The translations under genes and the position numbers were made by a program. From NCBI GenBank assembly GCA_949128115.1, contig OX421967.1:21530635-21594634 (forward strand): 64,000 bases of DNA. The letters are read 5' to 3'. The notes below the pieces were generated by a model. The model ran no database searches. It was not told where the DNA came from and saw only the letters and a program-made list of their open reading frames with translations. This document shows positions 52,784 to 64,000 of the stretch, in pieces. Within the stretch, counting starts at the first letter, position 1, and each line of letters begins with the position of its first letter. Source of the DNA: Anaspis maculata. Taxonomy: Eukaryota; Arthropoda; Insecta; Coleoptera; Scraptiidae.

Positions 52784-55700
52784 AGTTGCCAAAGATGCGA
52801 CACCGCACCGATGGGTAACCATTGTTTTTTAACAATCCCTTGCAAAGCTGATACACTGTTGTTAGTTCTCGGAGGTGCGATAGCACCGACGATTATTCAT
52901 TGTATTTGATCCGGAAGCAGTTTTGATTTCGCGGAGCTGATTCTCTGTCGTTGGTTCTAGGAGGTGCGATAGCACCGACGTTTAGCCACTGTTCTTGACC
53001 CAAAAATAATGTTGCAATTGCAGAGCTGATATACTGTAGTTAGTTCTCGGAGGTGCGACAGCCCCGACGGTTATGCATTATTTTTGATCCGGAAGCAGTT
53101 TTGATTTCGCAGAGCTGATTCTCTGTCGTTGGTTCTAGGAGGTGCAATAGCACCGACGTTCAGCCACTGTTCTTGACCCAAAAACAGTTTTGCAATTGCA
53201 GAGCTGATATACTGTAGTTATTTTTCGGAGGTGCGACAGCACCAACGATTATTCATTGTTTTTGATCCAGGAGCAGTTTTGATTTTGCAGAGCTGATTCT
53301 CTGTCGTTGGTTCTAGGAGGTGCAATAGCACCGACGTTTAGCCACTGTTCTTGACCCAAAAATAATGTTGCAATTGCAGAGCTGATATACTGTAGTTATT
53401 TCTCGGAGGTGCGACAGCACCAACGATTATTCATTGTTTTTGATCCAGGAGCAGTTTTGATTTTGCAGAGCTGATTCTCTGTCGTTGGTTCTAGGAGGTG
53501 CAATAGCACCGACGTTTAGCCACTGTTCTTGACCCAAAAACAGTTCTGCAATTCCAGAGCTGATATACTGTAGTTATTTCTCGGAGGTGCGACAGCCCCG
53601 ACGGTTATGCATTATTTTTGATCCGGAAGCAGTTTTGATTTTGCAGAGCTGATTCTCTGTCGTTGGTTCTAGGAGGTGCAATAGCACCGACGTTCAGCCA
53701 CTGTTCTTGACCCAAAAACAGTTTTGCAATTGTAGAGCTGATATACTGTAGTTATTTTTCGGAGGTGCGACAGCACCAACGATTATTCATTGTTTTTGAT
53801 CCAGGAGCAGTTTTGATTTTGCAGAGCTGATTCTCTGTCGTTGGTTCTAGGAGGTGCAATAGCACCGACGTTTAGCCACTGTTTCTGACCCAAAAATAAT
53901 GTTGCAATTGCAGAGCTGATATACTGTAGTTATTTTCCGGAGGTGCGACAGCACCAACGATTATTCATTGTTTTTGATCCAGAAGCAGTTTTGATTTTGC
54001 AGAGCTGATTCTCTGTCGTTGGTTCTAGGAGGTGCAATAGCACCGACGTTTAGCCACTGTTCTTGACCCAAAAATAATGTTGCAATTGCAGAGCTGATAT
54101 ACTGTAGTTATTTCTCGGAGGTGCGACAGCACCAACGATTATTCATTGTTTTTGATCCAGGAGCAGTTTTGATTTTGCAGAGCTGATTCTCTGTCGTTGG
54201 TTCTAGGAGGTGCAATAGCACCGACGTTTAGCCACTGTTCTTGACCCAAAAATAATGTTGCAATTGCAGAGCTGATATACTGTAGTTATTTCTCGGAGGT
54301 GCGACAGCACCAACGATTATTCATTGTTTTTGATCCAGGAGCAGTTTTGATTTTGCAGAGCTGATTCTCTGTCGTTGGTTCTAGGAGGTGCAATAGCACC
54401 GACGTTTAGCCACTGTTCTTGACCCAAAAACAGTTCTGCAATTCCAGAGCTGATATACTGTAGTTATTTCTCGGAGGTGCGACAGCCCCGACGGTTATGC
54501 ATTATTTTTGATCCGGAAGCAGTTTTGATTTTGCAGAGCTGATTCTCTGTCGTTGGTTCTAGGAGGTGCAATAGCACCGACGTTCAGCCACTGTTCTTGA
54601 CCCAAAAACAGTTTTGCAATTGTAGAGCTGATATACTGTAGTTATTTTTCGGAGGTGCGACAGCACCAACGATTATTCATTGTTTTTGATCCAGGAGCAG
54701 TTTTGATTTTGCAGAGCTGATTCTCTGTCGTTGGTTCTAGGAGGTGCAATAGCACCGACGTTTAGCCACTGTTTCTGACCCAAAAATAATGTTGCAATTG
54801 CAGAGCTGATATACTGTAGTTATTTTCCGGAGGTGCGACAGCACCAACGATTATTCATTGTTTTTGATCCAGAAGCAGTTTTGATTTTGCAGAGCTGATT
54901 CTCTGTCGTTGGTTCTAGGAGGTGCAATAGCACCGACGTTTAGCCACTGTTCTTGACCCAAAAACAATTTTGCAATTGCAGAGCTGATACTGTAGTTATT
55001 TCTCGGAGGTGCGACAGCACCAACGATTACTCATTGTTTTTGATCCAGAAGCAGTTTTGATTTTGCAGAGCTGATTCTCTGTCGTTGGTTCTAGAAGGTG
55101 CAATAGCACCGAAGTTCAGCCACTGTTCTTGACCCAAAAACAGTTTTGCAATTGCAGAGCTGATATACTGTAGTTATTTCTCGGAGGTGCGACAGCCCCG
55201 ACGGTTATGCATTATTTTTGATCCGGAAGCAGTTTTGATTTCGCAGAGCTGATTCTCTGTCGTTGGTTCTAGGAGGTGCGACAGCACCGACGGTTATGCA
55301 TTATTTTTGATCCGGAAGCAATTTTGATTTCGCAGAGCTGATTCTCTGTCGTTGGTTCTAGGAGGTGCGATAGCACCGACGTTTAGCCACTGTTCTTGAC
55401 CCAAAAACAGTTTTGCAATTGCAGAGCTGATATACTGTAGTTATTTTTCGGAGGTGCGACAGCCCCGTCGGTTATGCATTATTTTTGATCCGGAAGCAGT
55501 TTTGATTTCGCAGAGCTGATTCTCTGTCGTTGGTTCTAGGAGGTGCGATAGCACCGACGTTTAGCCACTGTTCTTGACCCAAAAACAATTTTGCAATTGC
55601 AGAGCTGATATACTGTAGTTATTTTTCGGAGGTGCGACAGCACCAACGATTATTCATTGTTTTTGATCCAGAAGCAGTTTTGATTTTGCAGAGCTGATTC

Positions 55701-56212
55701 TCTGTCGTTGGTTCTAGGAGGTGCAATAGCACCGACGTTTAGCCACTGTTCTTGACCCAAAAATAATGTTGCAATTGCAGAGCTGATATACTGTAGTTAT
55801 TTCTCGGAGGTGCGACAGCCCCGACGGTTATGCATTATTTTTGATCCGGGAGCAGTTTTGATTTCGCAGAGCTGATTCTCTGTCGTTGGTTCTAGGAGGT
55901 GCGACAGCACCGACGGTTATGCATTATGTTTGATCCGGAAGCAATTTTGATTTCGCAGAGCTGATTCTCTGTCGTTGGTTCTAGGAGGTGCGATAGCACC
56001 GACGTTTAGCCACTGTTCTTGACCCAAAAACAATTTTGCAATTGCAGAGCTGATACTGTAGTTATTTCTCGGAGGTGCGACAGCACCAACGATTATTCAT
56101 TGTTTTTGATCCAGAAGCAGTTTTGCTTTCGCGGAGCTGATACTGTCGTTAGTTCTAGGAGGTGCGACAAGACCAACGGTTGTCGGTTAGTCACTGTTCT
56201 TGTATCAAAAAC
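52784..56212. repeat. 89/178-bp satellite, main block (~38 monomers)
   Basis: Type A monomer (GAGCTGATATACTGTAGTTA...ATTTTGCA, 89 bp) alternates with type B (GAGCTGATTCTCTGTCGTTG...GCAATTGCA, 89 bp), giving a 178-bp dimer (for example GAGCTGATAT at 54091 and 54269). Variant words recur at exactly 890 bp (CAGTTCTGCAATTCC at 53541 and 54431; GTTTCTGACC at 53881 and 54771), i.e. five dimers were duplicated recently. No CENP-B-box-like word was noticed. Confidence 0.95.
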
Positions 56213-56802
56213 AATAGGTCATTCCATGGAATTTCCAAGGTCACACTTTTTGCACGGAGCTGAGCGCATGCACGAGATTTTTGGCAGAAAATGACAGTTC
56301 TGCGAGTCAATAACAATAACAAACCGACATAACCAACAAAGCGTGAAATTCCAACCTGATAATTTCCACATGGAAATGAACGTGCATCGTTTAAAATAAG
56401 GCGCTACAAAATGGTGCGCTTTCTGGGGCTGCAAATCAGACAGCGGGCACATCATGTTCACTTAAGCGAATTCGCTTTTTCTTGGAGGATGAAGCCATCA
56501 CGCATCACGAAACAGAGAGCAGGGCCGCTATTCTTGAATCGTGTGAGAAAAGTCCCTGGGAGTAAAATACATTCCGCAGTACACTGATGTGGCGAATGTT
56601 GCCTAAAATCCTGGTTTTTAGGCAACTTTCGCTACAGAAGTGTAGTACAGATTATATAAAACTGATGAGAGTCAGAGAGTCCCAGGTGAGAGTCTCTGAG
56701 AGAACGGAACTCGTGCAAAATTTGACAGTTGACGGCAGACTCGCTTATCCGTCAATATTCGATATCACGCTTGCGCATAAGTTCCACGAAATGTGCTAAT
56801 AT
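56213..56802. other. Non-satellite interruption with a repeat shared with 827-938
   Basis: 56522-56635 (GGGCCGCTATTCTTGAATCG...GGCAACTTTCGCTA) is ~90% alike to the loop of the 479-1183 foldback. It includes a small hairpin GTTGCCTAAAA/TTTTTAGGCAAC. The rest of the interruption is unrecognised. Confidence 0.7.
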
Positions 56803-57075
56803 TTCTCGGGAGTGCTGCGACAGCACCGGCGGTTACTCATTGTGCTTGACCCGAAAACAATTGAGCCCCGCAGATTTGATAGGTTTTCGATTCGGAAGCA
56901 GTTTTGCTTTCGCAGAGCTGATACAATGTCGTTAGTTCTAGGAGGTGCGATAGCACCGACGCTTAGCCACTGTTCCTGACCCAAAAACAATTTTGCCATT
57001 GCAAAGCTGATACACTGTAGCAATTTATTGGAGGTGCGATAGCACCCACGTTTATTCGATGTGCTTGTCCCGAAA
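56803..57075. repeat. 89-bp satellite, right remnant (~3 monomers)
   Basis: Diverged monomers of the same family (GGAGGTGCGATAGCACCGACG, TTCCTGACCCAAAAACAATTTTG). Confidence 0.85.
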
Positions 57076-57119
57076 AATAGAGGGGAGTGGTCTAACCTGA
57101 ACTGACCCGAGTATGCAGG

Positions 57120-57345
57120 GGAGAGTTGAGAAATTTCGACCTCAAAATGACGGGCTGTCAACTCTCACTCTTCAATTTTCAGCTGTCACCTGTCAACTGT
57201 CACCGCTGTGCCATCTATGAATTGAACCAGATTAAGGGCTGTCAACTATCATAGATCAATTGTCAGCTGTCATATGTCAGACCGCCAATTGTCAACTGTC
57301 AAATGTCACTTGTCATTTGTCAGGTTTGAAGAATGAGCCACCTGT
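57120..57345. repeat. TGTCA-rich degenerate tandem stretch
   Basis: Irregular copies of CTGTCAACTGTCA, CAGCTGTCA and ATGTCACTTGTCATTTGTCAG; about fifteen TGTCA in 225 bp. TGACAG is also the core word of the 9.6-10.7 kb and 14.1 kb repeats. Confidence 0.65.
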
Positions 57346-57663
57346 GGACTGAATGGTTAATGATCTGACAGATAACTATCAATACGCCACCTATGAGCCG
57401 AATGATAAACTAATCTGATAGATATCTGTCAATCAATACACAGCCTGTGGGTCGAATGAGCTTTCAGCTACCCTATTTTGGCTACCTGAGCCGCGTTTCG
57501 CTACTTGCGAGGGTCACCTATCCACTAGCGATCGCTCTTCGTCACAGTTTCTGATATATCGAGTTGGTAGAATAGTGAAAATGTCATAAAAATACACACA
57601 TCAAAAAAATCTGGAGGACAAGCAAATTCAGACGATTTCTCAAATCATCATAACTTTTGATTT

Positions 57664-58014
57664 CCGTCAGCGATTTCATATTGGTTTCCAGTGTTCGATA
57701 GCTTGTGATCGTTTTCTTGGAAGTTCAACATGGCGGCACAAATTGATCAATATCTTTGGCAAATTACCTTTGATTTTATAAATTCAAAAACGCTACTGGA
57801 GCTGAAGAACCAATTTTCTTAACTGGGCTATTGGGATGCATAAAAAATGGTTTTCGGGAAATCGTGCTCGTACTGAACTTTCGGCAATTTTACACTGTTC
57901 CATTGATTACCCTGTAGAAACTTTATAAAACATTGTTTGTATTCGACGTGATCAAGGCTAGGAACGAAGGATTGGGCTATCGAACACTGACAACCGATAT
58001 GAAATCGCTGACGG
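57664..58014. mobile_element. Inverted repeat just before the 172-bp satellite
   Basis: 57664-57702 (CCGTCAGCGATTTCATATTGG...CAGTGTTCGATAGC) is mirrored at 57976-58014 around a 270-bp spacer. The satellite starts only 15 bases after the right arm. Confidence 0.75.
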
Positions 58015-58029
58015 CAATCAGCGATGATT

Positions 58030-61000
58030 AACCTTAATTTTTTTTCTTAAATCTCTTTGTCACCTCTCGGGCCGGACCGAAATGTTGACACTTATTCCTC
58101 CGGAACTAGGGATAGCGCCATCGCAATTTTTTGTCAGGATTTCCTTTATAGTGTGTACTACCAACCCATTACCTCAGCATTGCTCGAGCTTTGTCTCCAA
58201 GGACCTTAATTTTTTTTCTTAAATCTCTTTGTTACCCCTCGGGCCGGACCGAAATGTTGACACTTATTCCTCCGGAACTAGGGATAGCGCCATCGCAATT
58301 TTTTGTCAGGATTTCCTTTATAGTGTGTCCTACCAACCCATCACCTCAGCATTGTTCGAGCTTTGTCTCCAAGGACCTTGATTTTTTTCCTTAAATCTCT
58401 TTGTTACCCCTCGTGCCGGTACGAAATGTTGACATTCATTCCTCCGGAACTAGGGATAGCGCCATCGCAATTTTTTGTCAGGATTTCCTTTATAGTGTGT
58501 ACTACCAACCCATCACCTCAGCATTGCTCGAGCTGAGTCTCCAAGGACCGTAATTTTTTTCCTTAAATCTCTTTGTTACCCTTCGGGCCGGACCGAAATG
58601 TTGACACTTATTCCTCAGGAACTAGGGATAGCGCCATCGCAATTTTTTGTCAGGATTTCCTTTATAGTGTGTACTACCAACCCATCACCTCAGCATTGCT
58701 CGAGCTTTGTCTCCAAGGACCTTAATTTTTTTTTTTAAATCTCTTTGTTACCCTTCGGGCCGGACCGAAATGTTGACACTTATTCCTCCGGAACTAGGGA
58801 TAGCGCCATCGCAATTTTTTGTCAGGATTTCCTTTATAGTGTGTACTACCAACCCATCACCTCAGCATTGCTCGAGCTTTGTCTCCAAGGACCTTAATTT
58901 TTTTTCTTAAATCTCTTTGTTACCCTTCGGGCCGGACCGAAATGTTGACACTTATTCCTCCGGAACTAGGGATAGCGCCATCGCAATTTTTTGTCAGGAT
59001 TTCCTTTATAGTGTGTACTACCAACCCATTACCTCAGCATTGCTCGAGCTTTGTCTCCAAGGATCTTAATTTTTTTTCTTAAATCTCTTTGTTACCCTTC
59101 GGGCCGGACCGAAATGTTGACACTTATTCCTCCGGAACTAGGGATAGCGCCATCGCAATTTTTTGTCAGGATTTCCTTTATAGTGTGTACTACCAACCCA
59201 TCACCTAAGCATTGCTCGAGCTTTGTCTCCAAGGACCTTAATTTTTTTTCTTAAATCTCTTTGTTACCCTTCGAGCCGGACCGAAATGTTGACACCAATT
59301 CCTCCGGAACTAGGGATAGCGCCATCGCAATTTTTTGTCAGAATTTTCTTTATAGTGTGTACTACGAACCCATTACCTCAGCATTGCTCGAGCTTTGTCT
59401 CCAAGGACCTTAATTTTTTTTCTTAAATCTCTTTGTTACCCTTCGGGCCGGACCGAAATGTTGACACTTATTCCTCCGGAACTAGGGATAGCGCCATCGC
59501 AATTTTTTGTCAGGATTTCCTTTATAGTGTGTACTACCAACCCATCACCTCAGCATTGCTCGAGCTTTGTCTCCAAGGACCTTAATTTTTTTTCTTAAAT
59601 CTCTTTGTTACCCTTCGGGCCGGACCGAAATGTTGACACTTATTCCTCCGGAACTAGGGATAGCGCCATCGCAATTTTTTGTCAGGATTTCCTTTATAGT
59701 GTGTACTACCAACCCATCACCTCAGCATTGCTCGAGCTTTGTCTCCAAGGACCTTAATTTTTTTTCTTAAATCTCTTTGTTACCCTTCGGGCCGGACCGA
59801 AATGTTGACACTTATTCCTCCGGAACTAGGGATAGCGCCATCGCAATTTTTTGTCAGGATTTCCTTTATAGTGTGTACTACCAACCCATTACCTCAGCAT
59901 TGCTTGAGCTTTGTCTCCAAGGACCTTAATTTTTTTTCTTAAATCTCTTTGTTACCCTGCGGGCCGGACCGAAATGTTGACACTTATTCCTCCGGAACTA
60001 GGGATAGCGCCATCGCAATTTTTTGTCAGGATTTCCTTTATAGTGTGTACTACCAACCCATCACCTAAGCATTGCTCGAGCTTTGTCTCCAAGGACCTTA
60101 ATTTTTTTTCTTAAATCTCTTTGTTACCCTTCGGGCCGGACCGAAATGTTGACACTAATTCCTCCGAAACTAGGGATAGCGCCATCGCAATTTTTTGTCA
60201 GGATTTTCTTTATAGTGTGTACTACCAACCCATCACCTCAGCATTGCTCGAGCTTTGTCTCCAAGGACCTTAATTTTTTTTCCTTAATCTCTTTGTTACC
60301 CTTCGGGCCGGACCGAAATGTTGACACTTATTCCTCCGGAACTAGGGATAGCGCCATCGCAATTTTTTGTCAGGATTTCCTTTATAGTGTGTAGTACCAA
60401 CCCATCACCTCAGCATTGCTTGAGCTTTGTCTCCAAGGACCTTAATTTTTTTTCATAAATCTCTTTGTTACCCTACGGGCCGGACCGAAATGTTGACACT
60501 AATCCCTCCGGAACTAGGGATAGCGCCATCGCAATTTTTTGTCAGGATTTCCTTTATAGTGTGTACTACCAACCCATCACCTCAGCATTGCTCGAGCTTT
60601 GTCTCCAAGGACCTTAATTTTTTTTCTTAAATCTCTTTGTTACCCTTCGGGCCGGACCGAAATGTTGACACTTATTCCTCCGGAACTAGGGATAGCGCCA
60701 TCGCAATTTTTTGTCAGGATTTCCTTTATAGTGTGTACTACCAACCCATTACCTCAGCATTGCTCGAGCTTTGTCTCCAAGGACCTTAATTTTTTTTCTT
60801 AAATCTCTTTGTTACCCTTCGGGCCGGACCGAAATGTTGACACTTATTCCTCCGGAACTAGGGATAGCGCCATCGCAATTTTTTGTCAGGATTTCCTTTA
60901 TAGTGTGTACTACCAACCCATCACCTAAGCATTGCTCGAGCTTTGTCTCCAAGGACCTTAATTTTTTTTCTTAAATCTCTTTGTTACCCTTCGGGCCGGA

Positions 61001-63880
61001 CCGAAATGTTGACACTAATTCCTCCGAAACTAGGGATAGCGCCATCGCAATTTTTTGTCAGGATTCTCTTTATAGTGTGTACTACCAACCCATCACCTCA
61101 GCATTGCTTGAGCTTTGTCTCCAAGGACCTTAATTTTTTTTCTTAAATCTCTTTGTTACTCTTCGGGCCGGACCGAAATGTTGACACTTATTCCTCCGGA
61201 ACTAGGGATAGCGCCATCGCAATTTTTTGTCAGGATTTCCTTTATAGTGTGTACTACCAACCCATCACCTCAGCATTGCTTGAGCTTTGTCTCCAAGGAC
61301 CTTAATTTTTTTTCATAAATCTCTTTGTTACTCTTCGGGCCGGACCGAAATGTTGACACTAATCCCTCCGGAACTAGGGATAGCGCCATCGCAATTTTTT
61401 GTCAGGATTTCCTTTATAGTGTGTACTACCAACCCATCACCTCAGCATTGCTCGAGCTTTGTCTCCAAGGACCTTAATTTTTTTTCTTAAATCTCTTTGT
61501 TACCCTTCGGGCCGGACCGAAATGTTGACACTTATTCCTCCGGAACTAGGGAGAGCGCCATCGCAATTTTTTGTCAGGATTTCCTTTATAGTGTGTACTA
61601 CCAACCCATCACCTAAGCATTGCTCGAGCTTTGTCTCCAAGGACCTTAATTTTTTTTCTTAAATCTCTTTGTTACCCTTCGGGCCGGACCGAAATGTTGA
61701 CACTTATTCCTCCGGAACTAGGGATAGCGCCATCGCAATTTTTTGTCAGGATTTTCTTTATAGTGTGTACTACCAACCCATCACCTCAGCATTGCTCGAG
61801 CTTTGTCTCCAAGGACCTTAATTTTTTTTCTTAAATCTCTTTGTTACCCTTCGGGCCGGACCGAAATGTTGACACTTATTCCTCCGGAACTAGGGATAGC
61901 GCCATCGCAATTTTTTGTCAGGATTTCCTTTATAGTGTGTACTACCAACCTATCACCTCAGCATTGCTCGAGCTTTGTCTCCAAGGACCTTAATTTTTTT
62001 TCTTAAATCTCTTTGTTACCCTTCGGGCCGGACCGAAATGTTGACACTTATTCCTCCGGAACTAGGGATAGCGCCATCGCAATTTTTTGTCAGGATTTCC
62101 TTTATAGTGTGTACTACCAACCCATCACCTCAGCATTGCTCGAGCTTTGTCTCCAAGGACCTTAATTTTTTTTCTTAAATCTCTTTGTTACCCTTCGGGC
62201 CGGACCGAAATGTTGACACTTATTCCTCCGGAACTAGGGATAGCGCCATCGCAATTTTTTGTCAGGATTTCCTTTATAGTGTGTACTACCAACCCATCAC
62301 CTCAGCATTGCTTGAGCTTTGTCTCCAAGGACCTTAATTTTTTTTCATAAATCTCTTTGTTACCCTTCGGGCCGGACCGAAATGTTGACACTAATCCCTC
62401 CGGAACTAGGGATAGCGCCATCGCAATTTTTTGTCAGGATTTCCTTTATAGTGTGTACTACCAACCCATCACCTCAGCATTGCTCGAGCTTTGTCTCCAA
62501 GGACCTTAATTTTTTTTCTTAAATCTCTTTGTTACCCTTCGGGCCGGACCGAAATGTTGACACTAATTCCTCCGGAACTAGGGATAGCGCCATCGCAATT
62601 TTTTGTCAGGATTTTCTTTATAGTGTGTACTACCAACCCATCACCTCAGCATTGCTCGAGCTTTGTCTCCAAGGACCTTAATTTTTTTTCTTAAATCTCT
62701 TTGTTACCCTTCGGGCCGGACCGAAATGTTGACACTTATTCCTCCGGAACTAGGGATAGCGCCATCGCAATTTTTTGTCAGGATTTCCTTTATAGTGTGT
62801 ACTACCAACCCATCACCTCAGCATTGCTTGAGCTTTGTCTCCAAGGACCTTAATTTTTTTTCATAAATCTCTTTGTTACCCTTCGGGCCGGACCGAAATG
62901 TTGACACTAATCCCTCCGGAACTAGGGATAGCGCCATCGCAATTTTTTGTCAGGATTTCCTTTATAGTGTGTACTACCAACCCATCACCTCAGCATTGCT
63001 CGAGCTTTGTCTCCAAGGACCTTAATTTTTTTTCTTAAATCTCTTTGTTACCCTTCGGGCCGGACCGAAATGTTGACACTAATTCCTCCGGAACTAGGGA
63101 TAGCGCCATCGCAATTTTTTGTCAGGATTTTCTTTATAGTGTGTACTACCAACCCATCACCTCAGCATTGCTCGAGCTTTGTCTCCAAGGACCTTAATTT
63201 TTTTTCTTAAATCTCTTTGTTACCCTTCGGGCCGGACCGAAATGTTGACACTTATTCCTCCGGAACTAGGGATAGCGCCATCGCAATTTTTTGTCAGGAT
63301 TTCCTTTATAGTGTGTACTACCAACCCATCACCTCAGCATTGCTTGAGCTTTGTCTCCAAGGACCTTAATTTTTTTTCATAAATCTCTTTGTTACCCTTC
63401 GGGCCGGACCGAAATGTTGACACTAATCCCTCCGGAACTAGGGATAGCGCCATCGCAATTTTTTGTCAGGATTTTCTTTATAGTGTGTACTACCAACCCA
63501 TCACCTCAGCATTGCTCGAGCTTTGTCTCCAAGGACCTTAATTTTTTTTCTTAAATCTCTTTGTTACCCTTCGGGCCGGACCGAAATGTTGACACTTATT
63601 CCTCCGGAACTAGGGATAGCGCCATCGCAATTTTTTGTCAGGATTTCCTTTATAGTGTGTACTACCAACCCATCACCTCAGCATTGCTTGAGCTTTGTCT
63701 CCAAGGACCTTAATTTTTTTTCATAAATCTCTTTGTTACCCTTCGGGCCGGACCGAAATGTTGACACTAATCCCTCCGGAACTAGGGATAGCGCCATCGC
63801 AATTTTTTGTCAGGATTTCCTTTATAGTGTGTACTACCAACCCATCACCTCAGCATTGCTCGAGCTTTGTCTCCAAGGAC
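58030..63880. repeat. 172-bp satellite, 34 tandem units
   Basis: Each unit runs ACCTTAATTTTTTTTCTTAA...CTCTTTGTTACCCTTCGGGCCGGACCGAAATGTTGACAC...GTGTACTACCAACCCATCACCTCAGCATTGCTCGAGCTTTGTCTCCAAGG. Spacing is exactly 172 bp throughout. The first three or four units are more diverged. Linked variants (CATAAA, CTAATCCC, GATTTTC, CTAAGC, TTGAGC) form a five-unit pattern (59739-60598 = 60599-61458) and then a three-unit pattern (62319-62834 = 62835-63350). The 67-codon frames start at TTG and shift frame each unit (172 = 57x3+1); they are not genes. Confidence 0.97.
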
Positions 63881-64000
63881 TGGAGACAAGCTGGGCTTCC
63901 TGTTGTTTGTGCTCGTACCTACCGTGCGGCTGAACTTGCTTGTGATAACTTGAGTTAGTTATCCCCGTGCATTGTGATTGCATTGAGTAGTCATAGCTTA
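63881..64000. other. Sequence beyond the 172-bp array
   Basis: The array ends at AAGGACTGGAGACAAGC. The last unit is cut after CCAAGGAC. Unique-looking sequence with no feature recognised; it runs off the window. Confidence 0.6.

Noticed and set aside
48786..57075. CRISPR-like regular repeats
   Set aside because: The repeats abut without unique spacers and vary like a eukaryotic satellite.
58191..63958. About thirty near-identical 67-residue ORFs
   Set aside because: They start at TTG, recur every 172 bp in shifting frames and simply read the satellite; there is no gene-like context.

Overview
The window looks like a piece of an arthropod, probably insect, nuclear genome. It carries one confidently recognisable host gene, a 14-3-3 epsilon orthologue on the + strand. 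Its four coding exons lie at 7476-7539, 28887-29197, 33673-34012 and 37032-37087. They join in frame to a 256-residue protein that ends in the EDQDVS tail I associate with arthropod epsilon proteins. The species cannot be fixed from the sequence alone; a large-genome, repeat-rich insect fits the 21.3 kb first intron.

Layout. 1-6.9 kb is upstream DNA filled with foldback elements and TA-flanked elements, plus a SINE-like tRNA-derived head. 6.96-8.1 kb is a GC-rich promoter and first-exon region with a perfect TGACGTCA site and two adjacent ATTGG boxes. 7.5-28.9 kb is intron 1, which holds several 0.5-3 kb palindromes, three foldback MITEs and two copies of a dispersed repeat. 29.2-33.7 kb is intron 2, largely occupied by a multi-layer nested inverted repeat. 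34.0-37.0 kb is intron 3, where an unspliced transcript would give an alternative short C-terminus followed at once by AATAAA. The 3'UTR runs from 37088 to about 38.0 or 38.5 kb. 39-48 kb is intergenic repeat territory: two hAT-like non-autonomous copies with exact 8-bp target duplications, a mariner-like transposase 3' remnant, TA-flanked palindromes, a 21-bp minisatellite and an inverted-repeat-bounded block with tandem arrays. 48.8-57.1 kb is a satellite built from 89-bp monomers paired into 178-bp dimers. It is interrupted by a 3.33 kb TIR element that contains a decayed non-LTR reverse transcriptase. 58.0-63.9 kb is an unrelated 172-bp satellite of 34 units with visible higher-order structure.

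The most unusual structural theme is the palindromes. Many are bounded by CAGGGTG/CAGGATG-type or GTCCGGAC ends at TA dinucleotides. In at least four places a second TA-bounded palindrome sits exactly on the symmetry axis of an outer one. Because several lie inside introns of a gene likely to be broadly expressed, their transcripts should fold into long hairpins. All alignments were made by eye; no database search or folding was run.
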